Shown in pieces: positions 1 to 8,735 of a stretch of DNA of 64,000 nt. Each line of letters opens with the position of its first letter. The stretch's first letter is position 1. Below the pieces are notes generated by a model, which saw only the letters and a program-made list of their open reading frames with translations, ran no database searches and was not told the origin of the DNA. The stretch comes from Epilithonimonas lactis (GTDB lineage: Bacteria > Bacteroidota > Bacteroidia > Flavobacteriales > Weeksellaceae). Location of the stretch: contig NZ_FOFI01000001.1 of assembly GCF_900110605.1 (NCBI RefSeq), positions 1 to 64,000 of the forward strand, written 5' to 3'. The position numbers and the translations under genes were made by a program.

Positions 1-183
1 ATTGGCATAGTGCACGATCGCACGACAAGGTTCTCTCTTTGTGAACGTTTTTATCGATAATTATTAGACCATAGGATAATGGACTGATAGATGATAGACC
101 TTAATGGTCCTGAATCTAAATGTCTATTAATCAAAATCTGATAATATAAACATAGCGTACATCCTTTTGTACGAACAGCCTTT
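1..183. other. rRNA operon spacer upstream of 5S
   Basis: This stretch precedes the 5S gene and is presumably the 23S-5S spacer of an rRNA operon. I could not place a 23S 3' end in it with confidence. No open frame or tRNA is visible. It is AT-rich and contains a short self-complementary stretch around TAGACC/GGTCC at 67-113. Confidence 0.5.
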
Positions 184-290
<107 letters not shown>

Positions 291-296
291 TTTTTC

Positions 297-332
297 AAAA
301 CGCTCATCATTCACTTGATGGGCGTTTTTTTT
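297..332 (+). terminator. Terminator of the rRNA operon
   Basis: A hairpin CGCTCATCA (301-309) / TGATGGGCG (316-324) with one G-T pair is followed by a run of eight T. It sits directly after the 5S gene and ends the rRNA operon. Confidence 0.85.
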
Positions 333-603
333 GATATATACCCAAAGGAATACCAACTGAAAGTGGCAAGGCAGACGACATACTTGCGAGGTTCATTCAA
401 ACAACTAGAGGACCTCCTGACATCAACCCCAAATTTAAATGCCATTAGCTTAATCAGAAAGGTGAGAAATCCTTATTCAATACTCATGGATATTCTATTC
501 TCAAAAATTGAATAGGATATGAATTATAATTATGAGTTTAATTGTAAAAATTTAGATGAATTAGATTAAATGAAATGTTTAGTTTAAGTAATTTAGAAAA
601 AAA
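333..603. other. Intergenic stretch without a recognised gene
   Basis: Between the rRNA terminator and the RNase P RNA I see no gene. An 87-codon frame runs through the 5S 3' end into this stretch but resembles no protein and includes rRNA sequence, so I do not call it. The last 80 bases are very AT-rich; the T-run at the 3' end of rnpB lies at 596-603. Confidence 0.5.
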
Positions 604-893
604 GAGAAGCGCTGTAAGCCGGATTCTGTCGAGACTTGTTATTTATCTGCGCTTTGCATTGCTGCAAAACTTTAGCTGCTTACCCCTCATCAATGCCCGA
701 GCCGAACTTAACTGATGATATACTTAGCATTGCACCGCATAGAGTTTACCTGGTTTCACTACAGCCGAACTGTACTTGCTTTCTGTTGCACTTGTCCTAC
801 TCTCGCAAGTGACGGACGTTATCCGCTATGCTGCCCTATGGTGTCCGGACTTTCCTACCCAGAATAAATCTGGATCAACAAGTCACGCTTCTC
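604..893 (-). ncRNA. rnpB: RNase P RNA (bacterial type A)
   Basis: The catalytic RNA of RNase P, which matures tRNA 5' ends. Read on the minus strand, it has the conserved 5' segment AGGAAAGTCCGGAC (plus 842-855) and the diagnostic 3' segment ACAGAATCCGGCTTACAG (plus 612-629). The ends pair as helix P1: GAGAAGCG at the 5' end (plus 886-893) with CGCTTCTC at the 3' end (plus 604-611), followed by a T-run on the minus strand. At about 290 nt it is slightly short for type A. An 88-codon plus-strand frame over it is a shadow. Confidence 0.93.
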
Positions 894-950
894 TGAGGTG
901 CAAAAATACAAAATATTGTTGTAGTTTTCTACAAGGTAAAAATGTTCTTG

Positions 951-1063
951 TTGGCGAAGCGCATCCCGGATGGAACGGCCTGTCTGAGCTCATCCTGAAA
1001 ATAGCTTTGGAATTAGCTTTGGCTTTTCAGGATAGCGAGTAGTGAGAGCCGGATAAGATGCCC
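951..1063. repeat. Intergenic hairpin repeat, copy A (diverged)
   Basis: Begins with GGCGAAGCGCATCCCGG and contains the inverted repeat CATCCTGAAAA (991-1001) / TTTTCAGGATAG (1023-1034), followed by GCGAGTAGTGAGAGCCGG. The layout (GC-rich flank, ATCC...GGAT stem with an AT-rich tip, GATAG-x-AGT-x-GGA-like segment) resembles the better-matched copies at 4820, 18041 and 20968, but sequence identity is low. It may be a diverged member or a distinct element of the same style. Confidence 0.4.
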
Positions 1064-1128
1064 AAATCTTTATCATATCGATATTATCTTCTATTATTTT
1101 TCGTAAAATCCTTATCTTCGTTCGCGGA

Positions 1129-1623
1129 ATGGAGAATAAACAGAAAGCTTTTTCTAAATTAATAAAGGACAACCAAGGACTTATCATCAAAGTCTCGCGC
1201 CTTTATACCCATTCTTTGGAAGATCAGGAAGATCTTTTTCAGGAGATTGTGTTACAACTTTGGAAATCGTACGACTCATTCCAAGGTAATTCTAAAATTT
1301 CGACGTGGATGTACCGTGTAGCTTTGAATACGGCTATCACACTCTTCCGAAAAAAAACCAGACAACCACAGACGGACGAACTTCAGGATTTCCACAGTAA
1401 AGATTTCCTTGAAGATAATGACGAAAAGCAGCAGCAGATCTCATTGTTGTACAAAGTGATCAAACTTCTGCCTGATGTGGAAAGAGCAATCGTGATGATG
1501 TATCTGGATGATGAGCCTTATAAAGAAATTGCTGAAACATTGGGTATCACAGAAGTGAACGCCCGAGTGAAAATGAATAGACTAAAGAAAGTATTAAAAG
1601 AATTAATGATAAAGCATGCCTAA
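1129..1623 (+). CDS. ECF-type RNA polymerase sigma factor
   Basis: A 164-residue sigma-70 family protein of ECF architecture that would direct RNA polymerase to a dedicated promoter set. Region 2 spans about residues 25-70 (LFQEIVLQLWKSYDSF, then ISTWMYRVALN). Region 4 spans about 112-160, with the helix-turn-helix YKEIAETLGITEVNARVKM. The length is normal. The ATG at 1129 is the first in frame, preceded by TATCTTCG (1113-1120), which resembles the Bacteroidota -7 box. The downstream gene overlaps by 8 bases and encodes a membrane protein, suggesting a sigma factor with a membrane-bound partner. Its regulon cannot be told from sequence. Confidence 0.9.
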   Translation: MENKQKAFSKLIKDNQGLIIKVSRLYTHSLEDQEDLFQEIVLQLWKSYDSFQGNSKISTWMYRVALNTAITLFRKKTRQPQTDELQDFHSKDFLEDNDEKQQQISLLYKVIKLLPDVERAIVMMYLDDEPYKEIAETLGITEVNARVKMNRLKKVLKELMIKHA

Positions 1624-2299
1624 CGAAGAAGATTTTGATATCGATTCTCTTAAGAGAACCTGGCAAGATCAGGAGATCGCTGATGGATATGATCAGAATG
1701 AGATCGAATCTATGCTTAATAAAAAATCCAGGAACTACGTCAAGTACATTCTTTGGATCAGTATTGCAGAATTTGTGATCTTTGGATTGATCAATTTCTT
1801 AGCTTTATTTTCCAGCAATTTCCATACGGATTTTACAAGTATTCTGGATAAACTTCAAATCAGAAATCAGGACGAGGTCGAGTTTTCTTTGGATAGGATC
1901 TATTATTGGATGAAGATCTTCAGTTTGCTGATAACAGGTGTTTTCGTGGTCATTTTCTATATTAATTATAAAAAGATCAATGTAGAATCGAACCTCAAAA
2001 AGTTCATCACGCATATCATTCATTTCAAAAGAACGGTCAATCTTTTTATCTTTAGTAATATATTTTTATTGATCCTCTTCATTGGTAGTTTTACGAGTTT
2101 TATAGTGTTTACCATCAATAAGCAAAAGATCCATGTTGATAATCCGACTTTTTGGGGATTGATCACAGGTGTCGTTTTCAGTTTGTTGATCTGTATCATT
2201 CTAATATTGCTCTACTACAAATTGGCGTACGGAATCTTATTGAAAAGACTTTCAAAAAATCTGACGCAGCTCGAACAGATCGATTCTGAGAAAGCTTGA
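1616..2299 (+). CDS. Four-helix membrane protein, possible sigma-factor partner
   Basis: A 227-residue protein that I do not recognise beyond a type often found behind ECF sigma genes in Chryseobacterium relatives. An acidic cytosolic N-terminus of about 42 residues is followed by four hydrophobic segments at about 43-65, 97-117, 137-165 and 180-203, then a charged tail. There is no signal peptide. The start codon lies inside the end of the sigma gene (8-base overlap), so the two are translationally coupled. An anti-sigma role is inferred from position only; no zinc-binding HxxxCxxC motif is visible. The terminal residues EQIDSEKA suggest a soluble C-terminus. Confidence 0.7.
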   Translation: MPNEEDFDIDSLKRTWQDQEIADGYDQNEIESMLNKKSRNYVKYILWISIAEFVIFGLINFLALFSSNFHTDFTSILDKLQIRNQDEVEFSLDRIYYWMKIFSLLITGVFVVIFYINYKKINVESNLKKFITHIIHFKRTVNLFIFSNIFLLILFIGSFTSFIVFTINKQKIHVDNPTFWGLITGVVFSLLICIILILLYYKLAYGILLKRLSKNLTQLEQIDSEKA

Positions 2300-2351
2300 T
2301 GGATGTCATATATCATTGATTCTCATTAGTTATTATTTGTAACATTTTCCT

Positions 2352-2359
2352 TATCTTTG
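2352..2359 (+). promoter_or_regulatory. Bacteroidota -7 box before nusB
   Basis: TATCTTTG matches the TAnnTTTG consensus of the Bacteroidota housekeeping sigma factor and lies 21 bases before the nusB ATG. A TTTG at 2336-2339 is too close to be the usual -33 element, so the upstream half is weak. Confidence 0.5.
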
Positions 2360-2380
2360 CACCCATAAAAGATCTTTGAA

Positions 2381-3286
2381 ATGCTGGGAAGAAGACAAAT
2401 CCGTGAAAAAGTTGTAGAATCGCTCTATGCTTACTATCAAAACCCGATCAGGTTTGAAGTTGTTGAGAAAAATATGTTCTCAGAAATCAACAAAATCTAC
2501 AATCTGTACATCTATACGCTCAACTTTATGGTTGGTCTCAAGAGTTTGACAGAGGATCAGATAGAAATTGGGAAAAACAAGTACATCAAGACCACGGAGA
2601 ACGAAAATCCAAATCAAAAATTAGTTAGAAACCAGATCCTCATTCAGTTAGAAGATAACGAAGAGAGAAGAAGTTTCTCTAGCAAACACAAAGACCTTCT
2701 TTGGGATTCCAATGATCCTATTTTGGTAAAGACATTCCAACGCATCAAAGCGGGAAAACGTTATCAGGATTATATGGAAGATAGCGAGATCTCTTTCGAA
2801 GATGATCAAAAATTCATCGGCAAACTTTTCTTGAGATATGTTGCAGAGAATAGTGATCTGCACGATAGATTCGAAGAGAAAGAAATGTCTTGGGCAGATG
2901 ATCTGCACATTTCAAACTCCATGATCCAAAAGACCATTGGTTTTATGAAGCAGGACGAACCGTCGCACACGCTGATCAAAATGCTGAAGGATGATGAGGA
3001 CGAAGAATTTGCAAGAAAACTCCTAAGATCTTCGCTCAACAACTGGGAAGATTCTGAAAAGAAATTGCAAGAACGTTTGGTGAACTGGGAATTAGACAGG
3101 ATTTCTCTATTGGACAGAATCGTCCTCATCGCAGCCATCACAGAGCTAGACAACTTCCCGTTGACAGCTTCCAGAATTATCATTAATGAATATATTGATA
3201 TTTCTAAAGTCTATGGAACCGAGAAATCCAACGTTTTCATCAACGGTGTTCTGGACAAATACACAAAAGATACAAACCGAGTATAA
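2381..3286 (+). CDS. nusB: Transcription antitermination factor NusB
   Basis: NusB binds boxA RNA with S10 and promotes antitermination, chiefly on rRNA operons. The protein has 301 residues, about twice the E. coli length. The extra N-terminal region is typical of Flavobacteriia, where a first degenerate NusB-like half (MLGRRQIREKVVESLYAYYQ) precedes the canonical domain. The canonical fold lies at about 185-298, ending in the conserved LDRIVLIAAITEL, INEYIDISKVYG and FINGVLDKY. It probably heads an operon with the lipoprotein at 3309 (22-base gap) and yajC at 3821. A -7 box lies just upstream. Confidence 0.93.
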   Translation: MLGRRQIREKVVESLYAYYQNPIRFEVVEKNMFSEINKIYNLYIYTLNFMVGLKSLTEDQIEIGKNKYIKTTENENPNQKLVRNQILIQLEDNEERRSFSSKHKDLLWDSNDPILVKTFQRIKAGKRYQDYMEDSEISFEDDQKFIGKLFLRYVAENSDLHDRFEEKEMSWADDLHISNSMIQKTIGFMKQDEPSHTLIKMLKDDEDEEFARKLLRSSLNNWEDSEKKLQERLVNWELDRISLLDRIVLIAAITELDNFPLTASRIIINEYIDISKVYGTEKSNVFINGVLDKYTKDTNRV

Positions 3287-3308
3287 TTTCAAATAAATAT
3301 TATTAAAA

Positions 3309-3812
3309 ATGAAATCAATCAAAATATTAGCTATCGCAGCACTTTGCACGCTAACTTTTTCTTGCAAAAAAGAAGAGAAGACCTTAGACCATATTCCAGG
3401 AGTAGATTCTGCTCAGGCGAGTACTGTGGTAGAAGCACTTTCCCAAGATTCTGCGAATCCAGATGACGCAGCATTGGTAAAAGAGGCACAAAGCAAACCA
3501 TTGACAACGATTGCCTTCAGCGAAACTGACCACAGCTTCGGTGATATCAAAAAAGGAGAAAAAGTAGAGCACATCTACGAAGTGACCAACACAGGAACGA
3601 ACCCTTTGATCATCTCAAACGTGAAACCAGGTTGTGGATGTACAGTTCCAGATTTTACGAAAGAGCCGATCTTGCCAGGTAAAAAAGGAAAGATCACTTT
3701 ACATTTCGATTCTACAAACTTCGATGGTGCAGTCAGCAAAGCCGCAGACGTTTTTGTAAACGTGGAAAAAGCGCCGGTAAGATTGACTTTCACAGCTAAC
3801 ATTACTCAATAA
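3309..3812 (+). CDS. DUF1573 domain lipoprotein
   Basis: A 167-residue predicted lipoprotein. The N-terminal signal MKSIKILAIAALCTLTFSCK has a lipobox-like TFSC with Cys19, so the mature protein should be membrane-anchored facing the periplasm. After a linker to about residue 65 comes a DUF1573 immunoglobulin-like domain: FGDIKKGEKVEHIYEVTNTG, the conserved cluster NVKPGCGCTVP, and a C-terminal beta region. Function of the family is not established. It lies between nusB and yajC in the same direction with short gaps (22 and 8 bases), so it is probably co-transcribed with them. Confidence 0.85.
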   Translation: MKSIKILAIAALCTLTFSCKKEEKTLDHIPGVDSAQASTVVEALSQDSANPDDAALVKEAQSKPLTTIAFSETDHSFGDIKKGEKVEHIYEVTNTGTNPLIISNVKPGCGCTVPDFTKEPILPGKKGKITLHFDSTNFDGAVSKAADVFVNVEKAPVRLTFTANITQ

Positions 3813-3820
3813 TACAAATT

Positions 3821-4150
3821 ATGCTAACAGTATTTTTACAAGCAGCTGCACCACAACAATCATTCACGCCTACACTGATTATGATTGGTTTGATGGTGGT
3901 TGGATTTTATTTCCTGATGATTCGTCCTCAGATGAAAAAACAAAAGCAGGAAAAGAACTTCCAAGAAGCTTTGAAACCAGGTGCTAGAGTAGTGACGACT
4001 TCTGGAATGCACGGTAAGATTTTCAGTATTGCTGATGACGGTGTCGTGATCGAAACGCTCAGTGGAAAACTGAAGTTCGAAAAAGCAGCCATCTCAAAAG
4101 ATTTCACTGCTGCAAGATTCCCGGAAACTTTCGGAGAAGTTAAAAAATAG
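3821..4150 (+). CDS. yajC: Preprotein translocase subunit YajC
   Basis: A 109-residue accessory subunit of the SecDF-YajC complex, which helps Sec-dependent export at the inner membrane. One transmembrane helix lies at about residues 17-36 (TLIMIGLMVVGFYFLMI), followed at once by the family signature RPQMKKQKQE and a small soluble domain with the conserved GARVVTTSGMHGKI and DDGVVIET. The length is normal. It is the last gene of the nusB cluster, 8 bases after the lipoprotein gene, and is followed by a strong terminator. Confidence 0.95.
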   Translation: MLTVFLQAAAPQQSFTPTLIMIGLMVVGFYFLMIRPQMKKQKQEKNFQEALKPGARVVTTSGMHGKIFSIADDGVVIETLSGKLKFEKAAISKDFTAARFPETFGEVKK

Positions 4151-4166
4151 ATATTTTTCTAAGTAT

Positions 4167-4206
4167 AAAAAGGGCACGAAATTTAATTATTTCATGCCCT
4201 TTTTTT
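4167..4206 (+). terminator. Terminator after yajC
   Basis: Stem AAAAAGGGCACGAAAT / ATTTCATGCCCTTTTTT with one mismatch and a T-run. It ends the nusB-DUF1573-yajC cluster and, being symmetric, may also serve the convergent gene at 4245. Confidence 0.9.
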
Positions 4207-4244
4207 GACTTATATTTTAAAAGCTAACAGCCAAAAGCCAATTG

Positions 4245-4802
4245 CTATTTCGTCACGTTATCAATGAACTCCAAGATAGAATCTTTGCTCCAATCCATCG
4301 AGCTATCTTCCTTTTTCAGAATCCTACCATCTTTTCCGATCAAGTAGGTCGTAGGAAAAGCAACCGGTAAAACTTTCGGGTCCAAAGGACTTTCAGCAAT
4401 GTAAACAGGCGCTGTATAATTATTTTCCTTCAAAAATTTTTTCACATCTTCCTCTTGGTCCTGCATCGCGATCAGGGCAAATTCCAGTTTATCTTTTTTC
4501 AGGTCGTACAGTTTCTGTATCGTCGGCCATTCCGTTCTGCACGGCGGACACCAGGTTCCCCAAAAATTAAGGAACAAAACCTTTCCACGCAGATTTTTCA
4601 GATTGGTACTACTCGTGTTGATGCCTTTCAGATCGATGTCCAAAACCTCGTCTGCAAGCAAAGTTTCATTATCGATCTTCGAAACCGTCGGACTCATTGC
4701 GATTTGTTCCGACACAAAATCCCGAAGTGGCTTGATGGTCATAAAAGCCAGCAAGACAATCAGTAAAATGAAGTAAACAATATTTTTTCTTAGAAAATTC
4801 AT
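4245..4802 (-). CDS. TlpA/ResA-like membrane-anchored thiol-disulfide reductase
   Basis: A 185-residue thioredoxin-fold protein acting on the periplasmic side. An N-terminal membrane anchor at about 8-25 (YFILLIVLLAFMTI) is followed by a TlpA/ResA domain with the redox motif WCPPC in FWGTWCPPCRTEWP, then the cis-proline region VAFPTTYLIGKDG. It likely reduces or isomerises exported protein disulfides, for example in cytochrome maturation; the substrate is unknown. I chose the ATG at 4802 (MNFLRKNIVYF). The frame stays open 24 codons further to 4874, but that extension is encoded by intergenic repeat B, so it is unlikely to be translated. Confidence 0.88.
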   Translation of the reverse strand: MNFLRKNIVYFILLIVLLAFMTIKPLRDFVSEQIAMSPTVSKIDNETLLADEVLDIDLKGINTSSTNLKNLRGKVLFLNFWGTWCPPCRTEWPTIQKLYDLKKDKLEFALIAMQDQEEDVKKFLKENNYTAPVYIAESPLDPKVLPVAFPTTYLIGKDGRILKKEDSSMDWSKDSILEFIDNVTK

Positions 4803-4819
4803 AACAATAATATTAAAAA

Positions 4820-4938
4820 TTGGGGCGTATCCCTCGCCAACACTTGGGCCAGCCGCTCGGGTCGGGCTATCCACTACTATCTTCTACTTGCCTGGCAAGG
4901 CAAGCAGAAGGATATCCGTTACTATCCCTTACGCAGGA
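4820..4938 (-). repeat. Intergenic hairpin repeat, copy B
   Basis: Read on the minus strand: GGGATAGTAACGGATATCC, a variable self-complementary tip (plus CTTCTACTTGCC / GGCAAGCAGAAG), then GATAGTAGTGGATAGCCCG, a CCCGAGCGG block, and a tail GGCGAGGGATACGCCCC. Copy C at 18041-18170 has the same order of conserved blocks around a different tip, and copy D is shorter. The unit is flanked by genes on the same strand. I do not recognise a named family. Confidence 0.75.
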
Positions 4939-4957
4939 TTCGTCTTCCGATTGAAAT

Positions 4958-5524
4958 TTACAACAATTCCAGAAGTTCCTCTATCGTATCGAAACCTCTG
5001 TTTTTCGCATAATACGTTTGCAATTCCACATAGAATTGGTCTCTCGTGAATTCTTCCGGATTCGCTTTATGTTTATTTAGAAGTTCGGTGCCGTGTTTTG
5101 GTCTCGGTCCCCAATGTGCAATTTCATTAAAATCTTCATCAAGAAAGATCACGATCGGAATCGACTTTCCGCCGTTTACTAAATAGTCATCGATCAAACT
5201 TGGTTCCTGGTCACGGTAAGAGATCCTGATCTCAAACTGCTCAAAAAACTTGACCACAACTGGAATTACCTGACTCGCATCGCCACACCAAGCCTCAGAA
5301 ATGATCAATATTTTCCCATTGAAATTCTTATTGGCCAAAGTCGCCACCTGCTCAGAATTTGGAAGATACTTTTCCCACATTCTGTTCATCCTTTGGATTC
5401 CCAATCTATAATATTCAGCGTAATCAGATTCCTGTGTATTCTTTGGATTTCCCAGTCTTTCTCCAGCTTCACGAAGATATTCGGTGTAAGAAACAGCATT
5501 GTCCCAAAATTGTTTTATATCCAT
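4958..5524 (-). CDS. Thioredoxin-family protein with an atypical CxxxS site
   Basis: A 188-residue cytosolic protein without a signal peptide. Residues about 60-150 form a thioredoxin-like domain: KILIISEAWCGDASQVIPVV at the active-site position and the cis-proline segment GKSIPIVIFLDED. The usual second cysteine is missing: after WC the sequence reads GDAS, so a two-cysteine disulfide cannot form here. This resembles the thioredoxin-like family seen in Bacillus and Bacteroidota whose role is unknown. It starts 3 bases after the 91-residue gene on the same strand, so the two are probably co-transcribed with aroC upstream. Confidence 0.8.
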   Translation of the reverse strand: MDIKQFWDNAVSYTEYLREAGERLGNPKNTQESDYAEYYRLGIQRMNRMWEKYLPNSEQVATLANKNFNGKILIISEAWCGDASQVIPVVVKFFEQFEIRISYRDQEPSLIDDYLVNGGKSIPIVIFLDEDFNEIAHWGPRPKHGTELLNKHKANPEEFTRDQFYVELQTYYAKNRGFDTIEELLELL

Positions 5525-5527
5525 TTT

Positions 5528-5803
5528 TTATTTTTTAATAGAATGATGATGATACATTTCCCATAATTCCTTTTCGTTTCTATAGTACTCGCTCAATTTG
5601 TTATTGATAAGATTGGACATGAATTCATTGTAATCTTTTTGCTCATTTTCCCATTCATCAAAGTGCTTTTCATAATGCCAGAACAACGCTTTAGGATTTG
5701 AGAAATCGAGTGGATTTTCACCTCGACCACAATAAGGATTTTCCAATTCGCCATTGTAATATTTGTAGTCCGGAAAATCATCAGAAACAATAAAATCGCC
5801 CAC
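5528..5803 (-). CDS. Small acidic hypothetical protein
   Basis: A 91-residue protein that I do not recognise. It is rich in Asp, Glu, Tyr and Trp, with no membrane segment or signal peptide, and ends in a His/Lys-rich tail (MYHHHSIKK). The centre (FWHYEKHFDEWENEQKDYNE) is probably helical. It lies 6 bases downstream of aroC and 3 bases upstream of the thioredoxin-like gene on the same strand, so this is a compact three-gene unit. The start ATG at 5803 is the first in frame after the aroC stop. The tight packing supports it as a real gene. Confidence 0.65.
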   Translation of the reverse strand: MGDFIVSDDFPDYKYYNGELENPYCGRGENPLDFSNPKALFWHYEKHFDEWENEQKDYNEFMSNLINNKLSEYYRNEKELWEMYHHHSIKK

Positions 5804-5809
5804 TAAAAA

Positions 5810-6871
5810 TTAGAGTTTTCTGGTTTTATTGATCAAATACATATCTGCCAAAACAAAAGCAGCAAGACTTTCCACAATCGGGACAGCTCTTGGGACAACG
5901 CACGGGTCGTGTCTTCCTTTGCCTTCCACCGTCACAGATTCGCCATCTTTGTTGATGCTTTCCTGCGGACGAAGAATCGTTGCCACAGGTTTGAAAGCTG
6001 CTCGGAAATAGATGTCCATTCCATTCGAAATCCCACCCTGAATTCCGCCGGAAAGATTGGATTGTGTTGTTCCATCTTGGTTGAAAAGGTCGTTGTGTTC
6101 CTTTCCTGTCATTTTCGCACCACAAAATCCACTTCCATATTCAAAACCTTTGCAGGCATTGATATTCAGCATTGCTTTGCCTAATTCAGCGTGAAGTTTA
6201 TTGAAAATTGGCTCGCCCAATCCAACCGGAACATTTTTGATGATACAAGTTACCGTTCCGCCAATCGTATTGCCTTCTTTCTTGATTTCCTTGATTCTCT
6301 CAATCATTCTCTCCGCTGTTTTCTCATCGGGACAACGGACGATGTTGTTTTCGGTCTTAGAAAAATCCAAATCCTGATAAGGTTTCTCGCAAAAGATTTC
6401 GCCAACAGAAGAAACGTAAGCATTGATTTCAATCTCGGGAAGAAGTTGTTTGGCTAATGCGCCTGCAACCACCCAATTTAAAGTTTCACGAGCAGAAGAT
6501 TTTCCGCCACCACGATAATCTCGGATGCCGTATTTTTGGTCATAAGTATAATCGGCGTGACTCGGGCGATAAGCTTGAGCAATATGGTCGTAATCTTTTG
6601 AACGTTGGTTTTCATTTTCAACAATGAAACCGATGGGCGTTCCCGTTGATTTTCCATCAAAAATCCCGGATAAAAATCGAACTTTATCGCCTTCTTTTCT
6701 TTGTGTTACAATTGCGGATTGTCCTGGTTTTCTGCGGTCAAGCTCAAGTTGAACTTTCTCGATATCGATTTCCAGTCCAGCCGGAAAATTGGTGATAATT
6801 CCGCCGTAAGCTTCTCCGTGACTTTCGCCGAACGAAGAAAGCGTCAAAAAGTTTCCTAAAACATTAAACAT
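5810..6871 (-). CDS. aroC: Chorismate synthase
   Basis: Catalyses the last step of the shikimate pathway, 5-enolpyruvylshikimate-3-phosphate to chorismate, using reduced FMN. The 353 residues match the family length. Signatures are the N-terminal [19 protein letters not shown], the [16 protein letters not shown] segment, the basic [20 protein letters not shown], and the C-terminal [16 protein letters not shown]. The ATG at 6871 gives the usual N-terminus. It is the first gene of a minus-strand run with the two small genes below it. Confidence 0.97.
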   Translation of the reverse strand: MFNVLGNFLTLSSFGESHGEAYGGIITNFPAGLEIDIEKVQLELDRRKPGQSAIVTQRKEGDKVRFLSGIFDGKSTGTPIGFIVENENQRSKDYDHIAQAYRPSHADYTYDQKYGIRDYRGGGKSSARETLNWVVAGALAKQLLPEIEINAYVSSVGEIFCEKPYQDLDFSKTENNIVRCPDEKTAERMIERIKEIKKEGNTIGGTVTCIIKNVPVGLGEPIFNKLHAELGKAMLNINACKGFEYGSGFCGAKMTGKEHNDLFNQDGTTQSNLSGGIQGGISNGMDIYFRAAFKPVATILRPQESINKDGESVTVEGKGRHDPCVVPRAVPIVESLAAFVLADMYLINKTRKL

Positions 6872-7020
6872 AAATAGAAGTTAGATGTGAGAAATTAGAG
6901 GTTAGATTTTTAAACTAAATATATTTTCTAATTGCTCTGATTTCTTTAATAACTACAAATTTACGGATTTTAAAATGTACTGATATCTAAAATATGACTT
7001 CTAATCTCTATTTTTACAAT

Positions 7021-7749
7021 ATGAATTCTAATAAAACTGTTCTGATTCTCGGTGCCAATTCTGATGTGGCGAAACAATGTATTTTGCAATATTTGGTGAA
7101 AGGCTTTTCGATTATTGCATCTTCCAGAAATCTAGGTTCCTTGGAAAATTTCATCAGTGAAAATCAATTAGACAAATCAAAAATTGAAATCAAGTATTTT
7201 GATGCGACAGATTTTTCTTCTCACCAAAAATTTTATGATGAATTATCCATCAAACCAAATATCGTGGTTTATTCAGCAGGTTTTTTAGTGGAGAATCAAA
7301 AAGCTTTAAGGAATTTTTCTGGAACTTTTGAAATGATGAAAACGAATTATATCGGCGCAGTTTCTATTCTGAATATTATTGCAACGGACATTAATAATAA
7401 AAATCTGGAAAGAATCATCGGACTTTCTTCACTTTCTGGTGTTCGTGGACGGAAAAGTAATTTCGTTTACGGAAGTACAAAAGCTGCCTTCACACAATAT
7501 TTAGCTGGCCTTCGACAGGAATTGAATTCAAGGAAAATTACGGTGAATGTTCTGGTGAGCGGTTACATCAATACCAAAATCAATGCTGGTTTGGATTTGA
7601 ATCAATCGTTATTGATGGAACCTGACTATGTAGCGAAACATATCGTGAATGCTGGCAATTCTTTCACCATCGTTCCCAATTGGAAATGGAAAATCATCTA
7701 TTGGATTTTGAAGTTATCTCCCGAGTTTCTCGTAGCAAAGTTGCCTTAG
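7021..7749 (+). CDS. Short-chain dehydrogenase/reductase
   Basis: A 242-residue Rossmann-fold oxidoreductase. The cofactor motif lies at the N-terminus (VLILGANSDVAKQC), a conserved Asn in MMKTNYIGAV, and the catalytic Ser and YxxxK in SSLSGVRGRKSNFVYGSTKA. It lacks the usual TGxxxGxG glycine spacing and has a C-terminal hydrophobic stretch (WKWKIIYWILKL), placing it with the divergent SDRs such as the DprE2-like group. The substrate is unknown. A start at 6994 would add nine residues; I prefer 7021 because MNSNKTVLILGAN is the family-like start. Confidence 0.85.
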   Translation: MNSNKTVLILGANSDVAKQCILQYLVKGFSIIASSRNLGSLENFISENQLDKSKIEIKYFDATDFSSHQKFYDELSIKPNIVVYSAGFLVENQKALRNFSGTFEMMKTNYIGAVSILNIIATDINNKNLERIIGLSSLSGVRGRKSNFVYGSTKAAFTQYLAGLRQELNSRKITVNVLVSGYINTKINAGLDLNQSLLMEPDYVAKHIVNAGNSFTIVPNWKWKIIYWILKLSPEFLVAKLP

Positions 7750-7773
7750 AAATCAAACTTTAACTCATACTTT

Positions 7774-7805
7774 TTTGGTATGAATTGAATTTATTTCTAC
7801 TTTTG
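7774..7805 (+). promoter_or_regulatory. Bacteroidota promoter of the cupin gene
   Basis: TTTG at 7774-7777 and TACTTTTG at 7798-7805 are separated by 20 bases. This fits the TTTG-N19-21-TAnnTTTG pattern of Bacteroidota housekeeping promoters. It lies 18 bases before the ATG at 7824. Confidence 0.75.
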
Positions 7806-7823
7806 TCCCTTTAATCATCGATT

Positions 7824-8735
7824 ATGAAGTTAAAAGAGATAGGCAGAATTCGAAATTATAATTCCGAAGAATTTACTTCGAAGTTTATGAAACCCAATAT
7901 TCCGGTCATTATAGAAGACTTTATCGACGCAGAAAGTCCGGCTCTCAAAAACTGGAATTATGATTATTTCAAAGAAATTGCAGGGAATAATGAAGTGGAT
8001 GTCTATGGTGAGGAGATCCATTCTCTTGACAGAGCGGCGAGTAAACCTTTGGCAAGAATGAAATTTTCTGAATATCTGGATTTGATAAGCCGAGAAAAAA
8101 CGAAGTACAGATTGTTCCTGTTCAATCTTTTGACGATAAAACCGGAACTCAAGAAAGACGTGATTTATAAAGACATTACGAAAGGCAAAGTCTTGTCTTG
8201 GCTGCCTTTTATGTTCTTCGGTGGACAAGGTTCCAATACGCGAAACCACGTCGATATCGATATGTCACACGTTTTTTTGACTCAATATCAAGGCATTAAA
8301 AAAGTTTGGCTGTTCCCACTCAGTCAATCAGATTTGATTTATAAATTACCGTATAATTTTCACAGCATCGCTAATTTGAAAACGTCTTCTCAAGAAGAAT
8401 TTCCTGGACTGAAATATCTTGACGGTTACGAAGCGGTTCTAAAACCTGGGCAAACACTTTATATGCCGTCTGGCTGGTGGCATTTCATTCAATATGAAAC
8501 GGAAGGCTACTCCATCTCGGTGAGAGCTTTGCCTTTTCAATTGATAGAAAAATGGAGGGGCTTCAAAAATCTGGTCATTACTCAACATTTCGATAATCTA
8601 ATGCGAAAAATTTTCAAAGAAAAATGGTTCAACTACAAAGTTTACATCGCCAAAAAACGCGCGCAAACTGCCATTGACAGGATAGAAGGCAAACATATTC
8701 TGGAAGATATTCCTGATATTCCGATTCATTTTTAA
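7824..8735 (+). CDS. Cupin/JmjC-like domain protein
   Basis: A 303-residue protein of the cupin-8 / JmjC-like group, most of which are Fe(II) and 2-oxoglutarate dioxygenases. The metal-site region appears as TRNHVDIDMSHVFLTQYQG, an HxD pair around residues 141-143, and a distal His in MPSGWWHFIQYE at about residue 217. The N-terminal KPNIPVIIEDF is also typical. Whether it hydroxylates protein or a small molecule is unknown. The last four bases overlap the convergent acyltransferase gene. A canonical promoter precedes it. Confidence 0.82.
   Translation: MKLKEIGRIRNYNSEEFTSKFMKPNIPVIIEDFIDAESPALKNWNYDYFKEIAGNNEVDVYGEEIHSLDRAASKPLARMKFSEYLDLISREKTKYRLFLFNLLTIKPELKKDVIYKDITKGKVLSWLPFMFFGGQGSNTRNHVDIDMSHVFLTQYQGIKKVWLFPLSQSDLIYKLPYNFHSIANLKTSSQEEFPGLKYLDGYEAVLKPGQTLYMPSGWWHFIQYETEGYSISVRALPFQLIEKWRGFKNLVITQHFDNLMRKIFKEKWFNYKVYIAKKRAQTAIDRIEGKHILEDIPDIPIHF

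Noticed and set aside
776-1042. 88-codon frame over rnpB
   Set aside because: It is a shadow of the RNase P RNA and of the repeat beyond it.
4803-4874. Upstream start for the TlpA-like gene
   Set aside because: The 24 extra codons are encoded by intergenic repeat B and precede the membrane anchor with no signal-like sequence.
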